Source: an uncultured Dorea sp. (GTDB lineage: Bacteria > Bacillota > Clostridia > Lachnospirales > Lachnospiraceae). Taken from it: 64,000 bases of DNA. The DNA is taken from positions 1-64,000 of the forward strand of contig CANTDX010000011.1 in the NCBI GenBank assembly GCA_947652615.1, in the 5' to 3' direction. The notes below the pieces were generated by a model that had not been told where the DNA came from, did not search any database, and was given only the letters and a program-made list of their open reading frames with translations. Shown piece by piece: positions 42,485 to 52,447 of this stretch (position 1 is its first letter; each line of letters begins with the position of its first letter). The translations under genes were made by a program, and so were the position numbers.

Positions 42485-45400
42485 TTAATGTCCCATATTC
42501 TTATTCGCCGTTGAAAGCATCAGCTTGATCCGGTTCAATTGATTCACTTCGCTTGCGCCTGGGTCGAAATCGATCGCCACGATATTCGATTCCGGATAGC
42601 GTCTTCTTAACTCCTTGATCACACCTTTCCCCACTACATGGTTCGGCAGGCAGGCAAACGGCTGCGTACACACGATATTCGGTGCGCCGCTATGTATCAG
42701 TTCCAGCATCTCACCGGTCAAAAACCACCCTTCGCCGGTCTGGTTGCCGAGGGATACGATGTCGGAAGCCATCTTGCCAAGTTCCTGGATCCTGGTGGGA
42801 GGAGCGAAATGCCTGCTCTCGCTGAAAGCCTTGTTCGCCGGAGCGCGGAACCATTCTAATGCCCTGATCCCCAGATTTGCGATGGTGGCCTTGGACTTCT
42901 TCATGCCCAGGTGCGACACCTTGAAGTTCTGGTTATAGAAGCAGTAGAGCAGGAAGTCCAGAAGATCCGGTACGACGGCCTCGGCTCCTTCGCTCTCCAG
43001 CAGCTCTACCAGATAGTTGTTGGCGGCAGGGAGGAACTTGACAAGGATCTCGCCTACCACGCCTACCCGGGGTTTTTTAATATCTGATAACTCGATATTC
43101 TGGTCAAAATCATAAATAATCTCTTTACACAGCCTCTTGAATCTGTGCCTGGATGGATATCCGTGTGACAGGAAATCCTTGCAGATCTTCACCCATTTCT
43201 CATGCATAGCGTCCGCAGAGCCTTTGACGGCCTCGTATGGCCGGATGCGGTAAACGCATTTCATGAAAATATCCCCGAATACGATTGCATAGATACCGCG
43301 GAGCACCAGAAGCGGAGTCAGCTTGAAGCCCGGATTCCCCTCAAGGCCGCTTAGGTTGAGGGAGATGACCGGTATATGCTCGTAGCCTGCTTTCTTAAGC
43401 GCTCTTCGGATGAAACCGATGTAGTTGGAAGCACGGCATCCGCCGCCGGTCTGGCTGATGATCACGGCGATCTTATCGGTGTCATACCTGCCGGATAAGA
43501 TGGCGTCCATGATCTGTCCCACTACCATAAGCGAAGGGTAGCAGGCGTCGTTGTTGACGTATTTGAGCCCTACATCCACGGCCTGCTTGTTGTCGTTGGG
43601 CAGGACTTCTATACGGTAACCGGAGGCTGAGAAAGCCGGTTCTAACAGATCGAAATGGATCGGCGACATCTGCGGGCATAAGATGGTGTAATCTTTGCGC
43701 ATCTCTTGGGTGAAAGCGACCTTGGTAATCGCGGAGGAGTGCACAGCCCTTTGTTCATTGCGTTTCTCGCGCACGCGGATCGCCGCAAGGAGAGAGCGCA
43801 CGCGGATCCTGGCAGCGCCTAAGTTATTCACCTCGTCGATCTTAAGGGAGGTGTAGATCTTGTCAGAATCATTCAGGATAGAGGCTACCTGGTCGGTGGT
43901 TACGGCATCTAAGCCGCACCCAAAGGAATTCAGCTGGATCAGGTCTAAGTTCTCCGTCGTCTTCACATAATTTGCCGCGGCATACAGACGGGAATGGTAC
44001 ATCCACTGATCCATAACATTCAATGGGTGCTCCGCCGGATGCAGGTGGGAGACAGAGTCCTCTGTCAGCACCGCAATATTATAAGAGTTGATAAGCTCCG
44101 GAATTCCGTGGTTCACCTCAGGGTCTATATGGTACGGGCGTCCGGCAAGGACGATCCCGCGGTTGCCGGTCTTATTCAGATAGGCGATGGTCTCTTCGCC
44201 CTTCTTCATCATATCTTCCCGGCAGGCGGCAAGTTCGGCCCATGCTGTATGGACAGCGGACTTGATCTCGGAGGCCGGGATGGAGAACGGAACTGACAAT
44301 TCTTCGATCAGACGGTAGGAGACGGTATCCTCGCTCTCCAGAGAGAGGAACGGATGGAGGAAATCCACCTCGCCGTTTACGATCGCGTCGATGTTGTTCT
44401 TGATATTCTCCGGATAAGAGGTGACGATCGGACAGTTATAGTGATTGTTCGCCTCTTTGAATTCTTTCCTTTCATAAGGAATACTCGGATAGAAGATGCG
44501 GTGTATTCCCTGGTTGATCAGCCATTGGACGTGCCCGTGGGCGAGCTTCGCCGGATAGCATTCGGATTCGCTTGGAATAGATTCGATTCCAAGCTCATAG
44601 ATCTTCCGGGTGGAGGCGGGAGACAACAGTACACGGAATCCTAGCGTATGGAAGAATGTGAACCAGAATGGATAATTCTCGTACATGTTCAATACGCGGG
44701 GGATGCCGATCGTCCCTCTCCCAGCCTGTGATTCTTCAAGGGGTGTATAGTCAAAATACCGATGCAGCTTGTATTCGAACAGGTTCGGCAGCTTGTTTTC
44801 TGACTTTTCTTTGCCAAGCCCGCGTTCGCAGCGGTTGCCGGTGATGAACCTCCTTCCGCCGCTGAAATGGTTGATGGTCAGGCGGCAGTTATTGGTGCAG
44901 CCCTTACATTTGGCCATGGTGGTAGAATATTCCAGAGCTTCGATGTCTTCGATGGAGAGCATGGTAGTGCCCTGGCAGTCCATGTAGCGTTCGCGGGCAA
45001 TGAGGGCAGCGCCGAAAGCGCCCATGATCCCGGCGATATCCGGGCGGATCGCCTCGCAGCCTGCGATCTTCTCGAAGCTTCGAAGCACCGCGTTGTTGTA
45101 GAATGTACCGCCCTGTACCACGATATGGTTTCCAAGCTCCGAAGCGCTTGATACCTTGATGACCTTAAACAGCGCATTCTTGATAACGGAGTAGGCAAGC
45201 CCGGCGGAGATGTCGGCAACCTCCGCGCCTTCCTTCTGCGCCTGCTTGACCTTGGAATTCATGAATACGGTACAGCGTGTGCCAAGGTCGATGGGGTTAC
45301 GGGCGAACAGCGCTTCATGTGCAAAATCCTCCACCGAATAATTCAAGGACTTGGCGAAGGTCTCTATAAAGGAACCGCAGCCAGAGGAGCATGCTTCGTT

Positions 45401-46729
45401 CAGAAGCACGTTGTCCACTGTCTGGTTCTTGATCTTAATACATTTCATATCCTGGCCTCCGATATCCAGGATACAGTCTACATCCGGCTCAAAATAAGAG
45501 GCGGCATAGTAGTGGGATACGGTCTCTACCTCACCTTCGTCCAGCAGAAGGGCAGACTTAATAAGCGCTTCTCCGTAGCCGGTGGAGCAGGAATGGACGA
45601 TCTGAACCCCTTCCGGGAGCTTACTGTAGATGTCCTTGACGGCGGTGATGGTGGTTCCCAGTGGATCGCCCTCGTTATTGTGGTAGAAGGAGTACAGTAA
45701 GGTCCCGTCTTCGCCTACCAGGGCTGCCTTGGTGGTGGTAGAACCTGCGTCGATACCTAAGAATGCTTTGCCGGTGTAGGTTGCCAGATCCTTTACCGGA
45801 ACCTGGTGCTTCGCGTGCCGGTTCTCGAAGGCATGGAAGTCTGCCTCGCTTGAGAAAAGAGGCTCTAAGCGGTCTACCTCGAATTCCATCTGGATACGGT
45901 TCTCCAGACGGGTCTGCATCTCTCGCAGGGAAACCTGCTGGTCCCGCTTCGAATTCAGAGCGGAACCGATGGCGGCAAACAGATGAGAATGCTTCGGGGC
46001 AATGGTATGCTCGTGGTCTAATTTCAGGGTGCGCACGAATGCCTCCTTGAGTTCGGAGAGGAAATGGAGCGGTCCGCCTAAGAAGGCTACGTGTCCGCGG
46101 ATCGGCTTGCCGCAGGCAAGTCCGCTGATGGTCTGGTTTACCACTGCCTGAAAGATAGAGGCGGCAAGGTCTTCCTTGGACGCGCCGTCATTGATGAGGG
46201 GCTGTATGTCAGATTTGGCAAATACTCCGCATCTTGCCGCGATAGAATACAGTGAATGGTAATTCTTGGCGTATTCGTTAAGTCCCGACGCATCTGTCTG
46301 AAGCAGGGATGCCATCTGGTCGATGAAAGAGCCTGTGCCCCCTGCACAGACGCCGTTCATGCGCTGCTCTACATTGCCTCCCTCGAAATAAATGATCTTC
46401 GCGTCTTCCCCGCCAAGTTCGATGGCGACATCGGTCTGTGGCGCATAGTCCTGCAGTGCGGTGGACACGGCGATCACTTCCTGGACGAACGGCACGCCCA
46501 GATGCTTTGCGAGAGTCAGCCCGCCGGATCCGGTAATGACCGGAGAGGCGTCAAGCTCCCCTAATTTATAAATTGCCCTTCCAAGAAGATCGGAGAGGGT
46601 CTCCTGAATATTAGCATAATGCCTTTCATAGTCTGAAAAGGCGACATCGTTATCTTTATCGAGTATAGCGATTTTAACTGTGGTTGAACCGATGTCAATG
46701 CCCAGCGTATATAATTCGTTTTTACTCAT
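42485..46729 (-). CDS. Giant 2-hydroxyacyl-CoA dehydratase activase/reductase-like protein
   Basis: A 1414-residue protein of the BadF/HgdC-HgdB group. It has two tandem ASKHA activase domains: [11 protein letters not shown] with [11 protein letters not shown] in the first, [11 protein letters not shown] with [11 protein letters not shown] in the second, each with Cys residues for a shared 4Fe-4S cluster. A DUF2229 region (from about residue 660) and an HgdB-like region follow ([35 protein letters not shown]). Activases use ATP to push an electron onto a dehydratase. Single-chain versions of this size are found in many Clostridia; their substrate is unknown. Start after AAAAAGGAG. It is monocistronic. 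Confidence 0.88.
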   Translation of the reverse strand: MSKNELYTLGIDIGSTTVKIAILDKDNDVAFSDYERHYANIQETLSDLLGRAIYKLGELDASPVITGSGGLTLAKHLGVPFVQEVIAVSTALQDYAPQTDVAIELGGEDAKIIYFEGGNVEQRMNGVCAGGTGSFIDQMASLLQTDASGLNEYAKNYHSLYSIAARCGVFAKSDIQPLINDGASKEDLAASIFQAVVNQTISGLACGKPIRGHVAFLGGPLHFLSELKEAFVRTLKLDHEHTIAPKHSHLFAAIGSALNSKRDQQVSLREMQTRLENRIQMEFEVDRLEPLFSSEADFHAFENRHAKHQVPVKDLATYTGKAFLGIDAGSTTTKAALVGEDGTLLYSFYHNNEGDPLGTTITAVKDIYSKLPEGVQIVHSCSTGYGEALIKSALLLDEGEVETVSHYYAASYFEPDVDCILDIGGQDMKCIKIKNQTVDNVLLNEACSSGCGSFIETFAKSLNYSVEDFAHEALFARNPIDLGTRCTVFMNSKVKQAQKEGAEVADISAGLAYSVIKNALFKVIKVSSASELGNHIVVQGGTFYNNAVLRSFEKIAGCEAIRPDIAGIMGAFGAALIARERYMDCQGTTMLSIEDIEALEYSTTMAKCKGCTNNCRLTINHFSGGRRFITGNRCERGLGKEKSENKLPNLFEYKLHRYFDYTPLEESQAGRGTIGIPRVLNMYENYPFWFTFFHTLGFRVLLSPASTRKIYELGIESIPSESECYPAKLAHGHVQWLINQGIHRIFYPSIPYERKEFKEANNHYNCPIVTSYPENIKNNIDAIVNGEVDFLHPFLSLESEDTVSYRLIEELSVPFSIPASEIKSAVHTAWAELAACREDMMKKGEETIAYLNKTGNRGIVLAGRPYHIDPEVNHGIPELINSYNIAVLTEDSVSHLHPAEHPLNVMDQWMYHSRLYAAANYVKTTENLDLIQLNSFGCGLDAVTTDQVASILNDSDKIYTSLKIDEVNNLGAARIRVRSLLAAIRVREKRNEQRAVHSSAITKVAFTQEMRKDYTILCPQMSPIHFDLLEPAFSASGYRIEVLPNDNKQAVDVGLKYVNNDACYPSLMVVGQIMDAILSGRYDTDKIAVIISQTGGGCRASNYIGFIRRALKKAGYEHIPVISLNLSGLEGNPGFKLTPLLVLRGIYAIVFGDIFMKCVYRIRPYEAVKGSADAMHEKWVKICKDFLSHGYPSRHRFKRLCKEIIYDFDQNIELSDIKKPRVGVVGEILVKFLPAANNYLVELLESEGAEAVVPDLLDFLLYCFYNQNFKVSHLGMKKSKATIANLGIRALEWFRAPANKAFSESRHFAPPTRIQELGKMASDIVSLGNQTGEGWFLTGEMLELIHSGAPNIVCTQPFACLPNHVVGKGVIKELRRRYPESNIVAIDFDPGASEVNQLNRIKLMLSTANKNMGH

Positions 46730-46805
46730 GGTCTTAACTCCTTTTTGGCTTTTCTACAGCCGGTAACATTATACGACAAATTATTTAAAATAACAATTAA
46801 CAAAT

Positions 46806-46842
46806 GCTATAGAAATGTTAAAATGTTGTAAAATTCTATAGC
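46806..46842. repeat. Inverted repeat between divergent promoters
   Basis: GCTATAGAA (46806-46814) and TTCTATAGC (46834-46842) flank an A+T-rich stretch in the activase-rhomboid gap. It could be an operator shared by both genes. Confidence 0.4.
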
Positions 46843-46846
46843 AGAA

Positions 46847-46875
46847 TTGACAAATACGGCGTAAAACGGTAGAAT
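46847..46875 (+). promoter_or_regulatory. Promoter of the rhomboid-like and pyk genes
   Basis: TTGACA (46847-46852), 17 bases, TAGAAT (46870-46875), 50 bases before the start codon. Confidence 0.75.
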
Positions 46876-46924
46876 TACTACAGTGTTAAAGTGATGCTAA
46901 ATATTAAGTATAAGGAGCTTATGT

Positions 46925-47800
46925 ATGGATAACTGGCTGTCAAAACTGGAGAGGAAGTTCGGAAGATATGCGATCCCTAACCTTATGTATTATATCATTA
47001 TACTGTATGCGGCGGGATTTGTTTTAAACCTGGTGAATCGGGATTTTTATTATCAGATGTTGAGTCTTGATGCGGCGGCGATTCTTCGGGGACAGATCTG
47101 GAGAGTCGTGACGTTTATTATCCAGCCGCCTTCTGACAGCCTGATTTTTATTATATTTATGCTTCATCTGTATTATATGATCGGGCAGCAGTTGGAGGCG
47201 GCGTGGGGAGCGTTCCGTTTTAACCTTTACTTTTTCTCGGGGATGCTGTTCCATGTGATTGCGGCTCTGTTGGTATATGTGACCACGGGGATATCGCTTC
47301 CGTTGTCGGTGTGGTATCTGAATATGTCCCTGTTCTTTGCATTTGCCGCGCTGTATCCGAATGTACAGTTCCTTTTATTTTTTGCGATACCGGTCAAGGT
47401 GAAGTATCTGGCGCTGCTTGACGGGCTGTATTTTGCATATGCGGTCCTGCAGGCATTTCTGCCGGCTTACGGCGGGAACGCCCTGTTTGGGATTTACTAT
47501 AAGGCCAATGCGGTGGGAGCGGTGGTGTCTATCCTTAATTTCCTGTTCTTTTTCCTTGGATCCAGGAATATGAGGCCGTATTCGCCGAAGCAGCTGAAGA
47601 GAAAGAGAGAATTTCAAAAGAATATACGCAAGGCTCAGCGTCCGGTACAGATGTACCCCAATGGAGCAAGGCACAGGTGTGCCGTTTGTGGACGGACTGA
47701 ACTGGATGATCCGAATCTGGAATTCAGATATTGCTCGAAGTGCAGCGGCAATCATGAATACTGCCAGGATCATCTGTTCACACATACACATATTAAATAA
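46925..47800 (+). CDS. Rhomboid-like membrane protein with zinc-ribbon tail, catalytic dyad absent
   Basis: A 291-residue protein with six hydrophobic segments (about residues 20-215) laid out like a rhomboid: GQIWRVVTFIIQP resembles the W-R motif of the L1 loop, and FALYPN-like AALYPNVQF follows the fourth helix. The catalytic GxSG reads NMSL, and the His of the last helix reads Asn (ANAVGAVVS), so proteolysis is unlikely. It may be a derlin-like pseudoprotease. A basic linker leads to CAVCG and CSKCSGNHEYCQDH, a zinc-binding tail. It lies 17 bases ahead of pyk. Confidence 0.75.
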   Translation: MDNWLSKLERKFGRYAIPNLMYYIIILYAAGFVLNLVNRDFYYQMLSLDAAAILRGQIWRVVTFIIQPPSDSLIFIIFMLHLYYMIGQQLEAAWGAFRFNLYFFSGMLFHVIAALLVYVTTGISLPLSVWYLNMSLFFAFAALYPNVQFLLFFAIPVKVKYLALLDGLYFAYAVLQAFLPAYGGNALFGIYYKANAVGAVVSILNFLFFFLGSRNMRPYSPKQLKRKREFQKNIRKAQRPVQMYPNGARHRCAVCGRTELDDPNLEFRYCSKCSGNHEYCQDHLFTHTHIK

Positions 47801-47817
47801 CAGGAGGAAGTACAAAG

Positions 47818-49254
47818 ATGAAGAAGACAAAAATCATATGTACTCTTGGACCAAGGACAGACGATGAGAAGCTTATGAGGAGCCTGGTCCAAAATGGCAT
47901 GGACATTGCCAGGTTTAATTTTTCCCACGGAACTCATGAAGAGCAGAAGGCAAGAATGGATATGCTCAAGAGACTCCGTGATGAAGAAGGGAAACCAATA
48001 GCAATCCTCTTGGATACCAAAGGACCGGAGATCCGTACAGGCGTGTTGAAGGACGGTAAGAAGGTAACCCTCAAAGAAGGCGATACTTTTGTCCTGACTA
48101 CGGAGGAGAAGGCCGGTGATGAGCATGGAGTTTCTATCACCTACAGCGGCCTTGTGGAGGACGTACAGGTTGGCAGCACGATTCTGATCGACGACGGATT
48201 GATCGGCCTGCGGGTGAAAGCAAAGAAAGATAAGGAGATTGTCTGTACGATCGTGAACGGCGGTGAACTTGGCGAGCGCAAGGGCGTGAATGTTCCCAAT
48301 GTTCCGGTCAGGCTTCCGGCGATTACTGAGAAGGACAGAGAAGATATTCAGTTTGGGGCCGAACAGCAGATTGATTTTATCGCGGCTTCCTTCGTTCGGA
48401 ATGCAGAATGTATCCTTGAGATCCGGGCATTCCTTAAGGAATGCAAGGCGCCGAACATTCCGATCATCGCGAAGATCGAGAATGCGGAAGGGATCAAGAA
48501 TATCGAAGAGATTATCCGCTGTGCAGACGGCATCATGATCGCCCGCGGCGACTTGGGCGTTGAGATACCGGCAGAGGAGGTTCCTTATCTGCAGAAGATG
48601 ATCATTCAGAAGTGTAATGAGAATTACAAGCCGGTTATTACGGCGACACAGATGTTAGATTCTATGATCCGCAATCCAAGGCCGACGAGGGCGGAGGTTA
48701 CGGATGTGGCCAATGCGGTCTATGACGGGACGGATGCGGTGATGCTCTCAGGAGAGACCGCGCAGGGCAAGTATCCGGCAGAGGCTCTGCAGATGATGGT
48801 ACATATTGTGGAGAGTACGGAGGAGCATTTGGATTACGATCTGATGATGGAGAAGGCAGAAGCGCAGCATATGAAGAGTACATCCAGTGCGCTGTGCCAT
48901 GCGGCGGTGACTACGGCGAATAACCTTGGAGCGAAATGCATCATTACGCCTTCCGTATCGGGAGTGACTACGAGAGTTGTATCGAAGTTCAAGCCCAGGA
49001 CAGACATCATCGGTGTGACGCCCAATGAAGCGACGCTCCGCCGGATGCAGCTTTACTGGGGAGTGAGACCGCTTAAGTCTATTCCGCTGAATTCTACGGA
49101 GGATGTGTGTAACGGCGCGGTGGAACTGGTATGTGCCAAGCAGCTTGCGGAGTCAGGCGATATCGTGGTGCTGACGGCAGGGATCCCGTCCGCCAACGTA
49201 ATGTCCGACAGGGGCGGCGTGAGCAATATCATGCGTATCGCGGTAGTTGAGTAA
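47818..49254 (+). CDS. pyk: Pyruvate kinase
   Basis: A 478-residue pyruvate kinase, which makes pyruvate and ATP from phosphoenolpyruvate in glycolysis. Motifs: ARFNFSHG, the active-site LDTKGPEIRTG, IIAKIENAEGIKN with the catalytic Lys, and MIARGDLGVEIP. It ends in the C-terminal allosteric domain without the extra PEP-utiliser domain found in Bacillus. ATG is 8 bases after AGGAGG. A terminator follows at 49278-49320. Confidence 0.97.
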   Translation: MKKTKIICTLGPRTDDEKLMRSLVQNGMDIARFNFSHGTHEEQKARMDMLKRLRDEEGKPIAILLDTKGPEIRTGVLKDGKKVTLKEGDTFVLTTEEKAGDEHGVSITYSGLVEDVQVGSTILIDDGLIGLRVKAKKDKEIVCTIVNGGELGERKGVNVPNVPVRLPAITEKDREDIQFGAEQQIDFIAASFVRNAECILEIRAFLKECKAPNIPIIAKIENAEGIKNIEEIIRCADGIMIARGDLGVEIPAEEVPYLQKMIIQKCNENYKPVITATQMLDSMIRNPRPTRAEVTDVANAVYDGTDAVMLSGETAQGKYPAEALQMMVHIVESTEEHLDYDLMMEKAEAQHMKSTSSALCHAAVTTANNLGAKCIITPSVSGVTTRVVSKFKPRTDIIGVTPNEATLRRMQLYWGVRPLKSIPLNSTEDVCNGAVELVCAKQLAESGDIVVLTAGIPSANVMSDRGGVSNIMRIAVVE

Positions 49255-49277
49255 GTAATCATATATATTATGTACAT

Positions 49278-49320
49278 GGCAGGAGGGGCTGCTGACAGCG
49301 CTCCCTTTCTGCCATTTTTT
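49278..49320 (+). terminator. Terminator after pyk
   Basis: GGCAGGAGGG pairs with CCCTTTCTGCC, followed by ATTTTTT. Confidence 0.8.
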
Positions 49321-49361
49321 GAGCTTATTTTGGAATCCAGAGAAGAAAACCGGAAACGATA

Positions 49362-49390
49362 TTGACAGATTGTCAAACATGCCTTAAAGT
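49362..49390 (+). promoter_or_regulatory. Promoter and candidate operator of the TrmB-lysA pair
   Basis: TTGACA (49362-49367), 17 bases, TAAAGT (49385-49390). The -35 box is half of the palindrome TTGACA-GAT-TGTCAA (49362-49376), a candidate site for autoregulation. Confidence 0.65.
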
Positions 49391-49457
49391 GTTCCTGTGG
49401 AGAACTACGCTCTTGTTAAAAGAGGGTATTATTTTTTAGAAAGGATGAGACGGGGAC

Positions 49458-50168
49458 TTGGAACAGCAATCATTTATAGAACGCCTGATGGAATTCGGGC
49501 TTACACGTCAGGAGGCTTGTATCTACCAGTGCATGCTCACGGAGGGGAAGGTGACGGGCTACGAGGTGGCCAAGCAGACAGGGATATCCAGATCGAATGC
49601 ATATAATTCCCTTGCGAATATGACAGAGAAGGGAGCTGCTTATATGGTGGAGGAAGGGCATACGCGTAAATATGTCCCGGTGCCGCTGGATGAATTCTGC
49701 AGGAATCGGATCCGGAAGCTGGAAGAGACCAAGAACTGGCTCATTGGACACATGCCTTCAGGGAAAGTTTATGTGGAGGGATACATCACAATAGAGGGGG
49801 CCAGCCACATTCTGGATAAGATGCGCAATATCCTTAAGAAGGTGGATGAGAAGGTATATATCAGCTTGACAAGGAATTACCTGCTGCTTCTGGTGGGAGA
49901 ATTACAGACGCTGATCGCGGCAAAGAAGCAGGTGGTTATTATAACGGACCAGCCGACGGCTTTCAGCAGAGCCAAGGTATACGTGGGGGAGGACAGGGGG
50001 ATGCGTATCGGCGTGATCGCGGATTCCAGATATGTCCTTACCGGGGAATACGGGGAAGGAAGTATGAATACCTGCCTGTATTCGGGTCAGAAGAATTTTG
50101 TGGAGCTTTACAGGACCGCACTTTCTAACGAGATCAAATTACTATCGATGCGAGAGGAGAATCAGTAA
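49458..50168 (+). CDS. TrmB-family transcriptional regulator
   Basis: A 236-residue regulator with the TrmB-type N-terminal winged HTH (FGLTRQEACIYQCMLTEGKVTGYEVAKQTGISRSNAYNSL) and a C-terminal phospholipase D-like effector domain (VYISLTRNYLLLL, LYSGQKNFVELYR). The start is a TTG, since no ATG fits the homology; AAAGGATGA lies 10-12 bases ahead. It ends 2 bases before lysA, so the two share a message. TrmB proteins often sense sugars; control of lysine supply here is inferred from position only. Confidence 0.82.
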   Translation: MEQQSFIERLMEFGLTRQEACIYQCMLTEGKVTGYEVAKQTGISRSNAYNSLANMTEKGAAYMVEEGHTRKYVPVPLDEFCRNRIRKLEETKNWLIGHMPSGKVYVEGYITIEGASHILDKMRNILKKVDEKVYISLTRNYLLLLVGELQTLIAAKKQVVIITDQPTAFSRAKVYVGEDRGMRIGVIADSRYVLTGEYGEGSMNTCLYSGQKNFVELYRTALSNEIKLLSMREENQ

Positions 50169-50170
50169 CA

Positions 50171-51442
50171 ATGAAGAAGGAGACATTTGTAACGAAGGAA
50201 CAGTTAGAAGAGATTGTGAAAGAATATCCAACGCCGTTTCATCTGTATGATGAGAGAGGGATACGTAAGAACATCCGGGCATTGAAGGATGCATTTTCCT
50301 GGAACAAAGGGTACAAGGAATATTTTGCGGTGAAGGCGACGCCGAATCCGTTTCTGATCGATATATTAAGAGAATATGGCTGCGGGTGCGACTGCTCGTC
50401 CTATACGGAGCTGATGCTCTCCGAGGCGGTCGGGGCGACGGGAGAAGATATCATGTTTTCTTCCAATGATACGCCGGCGGAGGAATTCGTCTATGCGGAT
50501 CGGTTGGGAGCGATCATCAATCTCGATGATTTCACGCATATTGATTTCCTGGAGAAGACCATCGGACATATCCCGGAGACCATAAGCTGCCGTTATAATC
50601 CCGGCGGGCTGTTCAAGATCAGCAATGATATCATGGACAACCCGGGGGATGCGAAGTACGGCATGACAACGGAGCAGTTGTTCGATGCATTTAAGATCTT
50701 GAAAAAGAAAGGGGCTAAGGAGTTCGGAATCCATGCGTTTCTGGCGAGCAATACCGTCACCAACGAGTATTATCCGATGCTTGCGAAAGTCTTGTTTGAG
50801 ACGGCAGTGAAGCTAAAGAAGGAGACCGGCGTCCATATCAAATTCATCAATCTGTCGGGAGGGATCGGGATCCCATATACACCGGATCAGGAACCCAACG
50901 ATATACGCATGATCGGCGACGGAGTGCGCAGGGTATATGAGGAGGTGCTGGTGCCGGAGGGAATGGGCGATGTGGCCATCTATACGGAGCTTGGCCGTTT
51001 CATGCTGGGACCGTACGGCTGCCTGGTGACAAAGGCGATCCATCAGAAGCACACGCATAAGGAATATATCGGTGTTGACGCGTGTGCTGTGAATCTGATG
51101 CGTCCGGCTATGTATGGGGCTTATCATCACATTACTGTTATGGGTAAGGAGAAGCTGCCCTGTGACCACAAGTACGATATCGCCGGATCTTTGTGTGAGA
51201 ATAACGATAAATTTGCCATTGACCGTATGCTGCCGAAGATCGACATGGGCGACTTGCTGGTGATTCATGACACGGGCGCTCATGGTTTCTCTATGGGATA
51301 TAACTATAACGGCAAGCTTCGATCGGCGGAGATTCTGCTTGAAGAGGGTGGATCAACGCGGCTGATCCGCAGGGCAGAGACCCCGGCAGATTATTTTGCC
51401 ACATTTGACTGCTTCGAGGTTGGCAGCAAATTGACGAAATAA
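50171..51442 (+). CDS. lysA: Diaminopimelate decarboxylase-like PLP enzyme
   Basis: A 423-residue fold-type III PLP decarboxylase, best fitting diaminopimelate decarboxylase, which forms lysine in the last step of its pathway. The PLP lysine is in EYFAVKATPNP, the phosphate loop NLSGGIGIPY, the substrate arm YTELGRFMLGPYG, and the second-subunit Cys in SLCENNDKF. The usual HIGS motif is changed to IHAFLASN, so it is a divergent branch and another D-amino acid substrate is possible. Start overlaps the AGAGGAGA site in the TrmB gene end. Confidence 0.85.
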   Translation: MKKETFVTKEQLEEIVKEYPTPFHLYDERGIRKNIRALKDAFSWNKGYKEYFAVKATPNPFLIDILREYGCGCDCSSYTELMLSEAVGATGEDIMFSSNDTPAEEFVYADRLGAIINLDDFTHIDFLEKTIGHIPETISCRYNPGGLFKISNDIMDNPGDAKYGMTTEQLFDAFKILKKKGAKEFGIHAFLASNTVTNEYYPMLAKVLFETAVKLKKETGVHIKFINLSGGIGIPYTPDQEPNDIRMIGDGVRRVYEEVLVPEGMGDVAIYTELGRFMLGPYGCLVTKAIHQKHTHKEYIGVDACAVNLMRPAMYGAYHHITVMGKEKLPCDHKYDIAGSLCENNDKFAIDRMLPKIDMGDLLVIHDTGAHGFSMGYNYNGKLRSAEILLEEGGSTRLIRRAETPADYFATFDCFEVGSKLTK

Positions 51443-51519
51443 ATCGAATGTCAAGAGTTGATTTTGTCCGTTAATGGGAGTAATATATTATGTGAAATCT
51501 TTGTGAAGGAGGAAGAACC

Positions 51520-52161
51520 ATGAAGAAAAGAGGATTGCTGGCGGTATTGCTGATCGCGGTGATGACATTGCTGTGCGGATGCGGGGGTATGAGTGCAGAG
51601 GATGCACAGTCTTATGCGAAGTCGATCATGGATGCCAGCTACAAGGGTGAGTTCGACAAATACATAGAATGGACGAAGTCATCCGAGGAAGAAGCGAAGG
51701 AATTGTATGAAGGCAACATTGATGCGACGATGCAGGAAGCAGGATTTGCAGGTCTGGGTCTGTCTGATGAACTGACAGAGAGCTACAGGGAGTTGTTCCT
51801 GAATATGATCAAGCAAGCGAAGTATGAGGTCGGTGAAGCGAAGGATGCCGGAGATAAGGCATATACGATCGATATCTCTGTTGAGCCGTTTACCGCTTTC
51901 GAAGGACTTCAGGACGAGGTGCAGGCAGCAGTCACAGCAGAGATGACAAGCATGACGGAAGTTCCGGATCAGAATGCGATCAATGAGATGGTATTCCAGA
52001 AGATGTATGACCTTATGGCTGAGAAGATTGCTTCTCCAACCTACGGAGAGGCTACGACAGTCACCATCACGGTGAAGCCGGATTCTGACGGTGTATATTA
52101 TATAGACCAGACAGATATGACAGCGCTGGACGATGCGTTATTCCCATCAGATAATTTCTAG
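51520..52161 (+). CDS. Lipoprotein of unknown function (DUF5105-like)
   Basis: A 213-residue lipoprotein: MKKRGLLAVLLIAVM then LLCGCGG with the lipidated Cys near residue 20. The mature part is acidic and helical at first (AQSYAKSIMDASYKGEFDKYIEWT), then has strands ending in TVTITVKPDSDGVYYI. The layout resembles DUF5105-type lipoproteins of Firmicutes. ATG follows AAGGAGGAAG. It has its own upstream gap of 77 bases and is not clearly in an operon. Confidence 0.7.
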   Translation: MKKRGLLAVLLIAVMTLLCGCGGMSAEDAQSYAKSIMDASYKGEFDKYIEWTKSSEEEAKELYEGNIDATMQEAGFAGLGLSDELTESYRELFLNMIKQAKYEVGEAKDAGDKAYTIDISVEPFTAFEGLQDEVQAAVTAEMTSMTEVPDQNAINEMVFQKMYDLMAEKIASPTYGEATTVTITVKPDSDGVYYIDQTDMTALDDALFPSDNF

Positions 52162-52180
52162 ATAATTTTGAATAAAAGCA

Positions 52181-52209
52181 TTGACATAGGCTGTATTAGC
52201 AGTTATAAT
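52181..52209 (+). promoter_or_regulatory. Consensus promoter of tRNA-Leu
   Basis: TTGACA (52181-52186), 17 bases, TATAAT (52204-52209): both boxes match consensus exactly, as expected for a tRNA gene. Confidence 0.92.
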
Positions 52210-52242
52210 TCTATATGTTGCCGATGGATATCGGCAGCATGA

Positions 52243-52325
52243 GCGGATGTGGCGGAATGGCAGACGCACAAGACTCAAAATCTTGCGGGGGCGACCTCGT
52301 GTGGGTTCAAGTCCCACCATCCGCA
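52243..52325 (+). tRNA. tRNA-Leu (anticodon CAA)
   Basis: Acceptor arms GCGGATG and CATCCGC with discriminator A close an 83-base cloverleaf. The anticodon loop CTCAAAA reads CAA (Leu, codon TTG), the long variable arm GGGGGCGACCTCG marks a class II tRNA, and the T loop is GTTCAAG. CCA is not encoded. Confidence 0.97.
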
Positions 52326-52335
52326 TTGAATGAGA

Positions 52336-52374
52336 ATCCCGGAAGCCTTACTATAAGGATTTCGGGTTTTTTTT
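52336..52374 (+). terminator. Terminator after tRNA-Leu
   Basis: CCCGGAAGCCTT pairs with AAGGATTTCGGG, followed by eight T. Confidence 0.92.
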
Positions 52375-52447
52375 GCATTGATACACGTTGGGAATTATGA
52401 TAAGATAATTACCAGGAGACAGAAAATCAGAAAACGGAGGGTATGGT

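Noticed and set aside
52215..52400. 61-codon frame over the tRNA-Leu gene
   Set aside because: It is read through the tRNA and its terminator and is not a protein gene.
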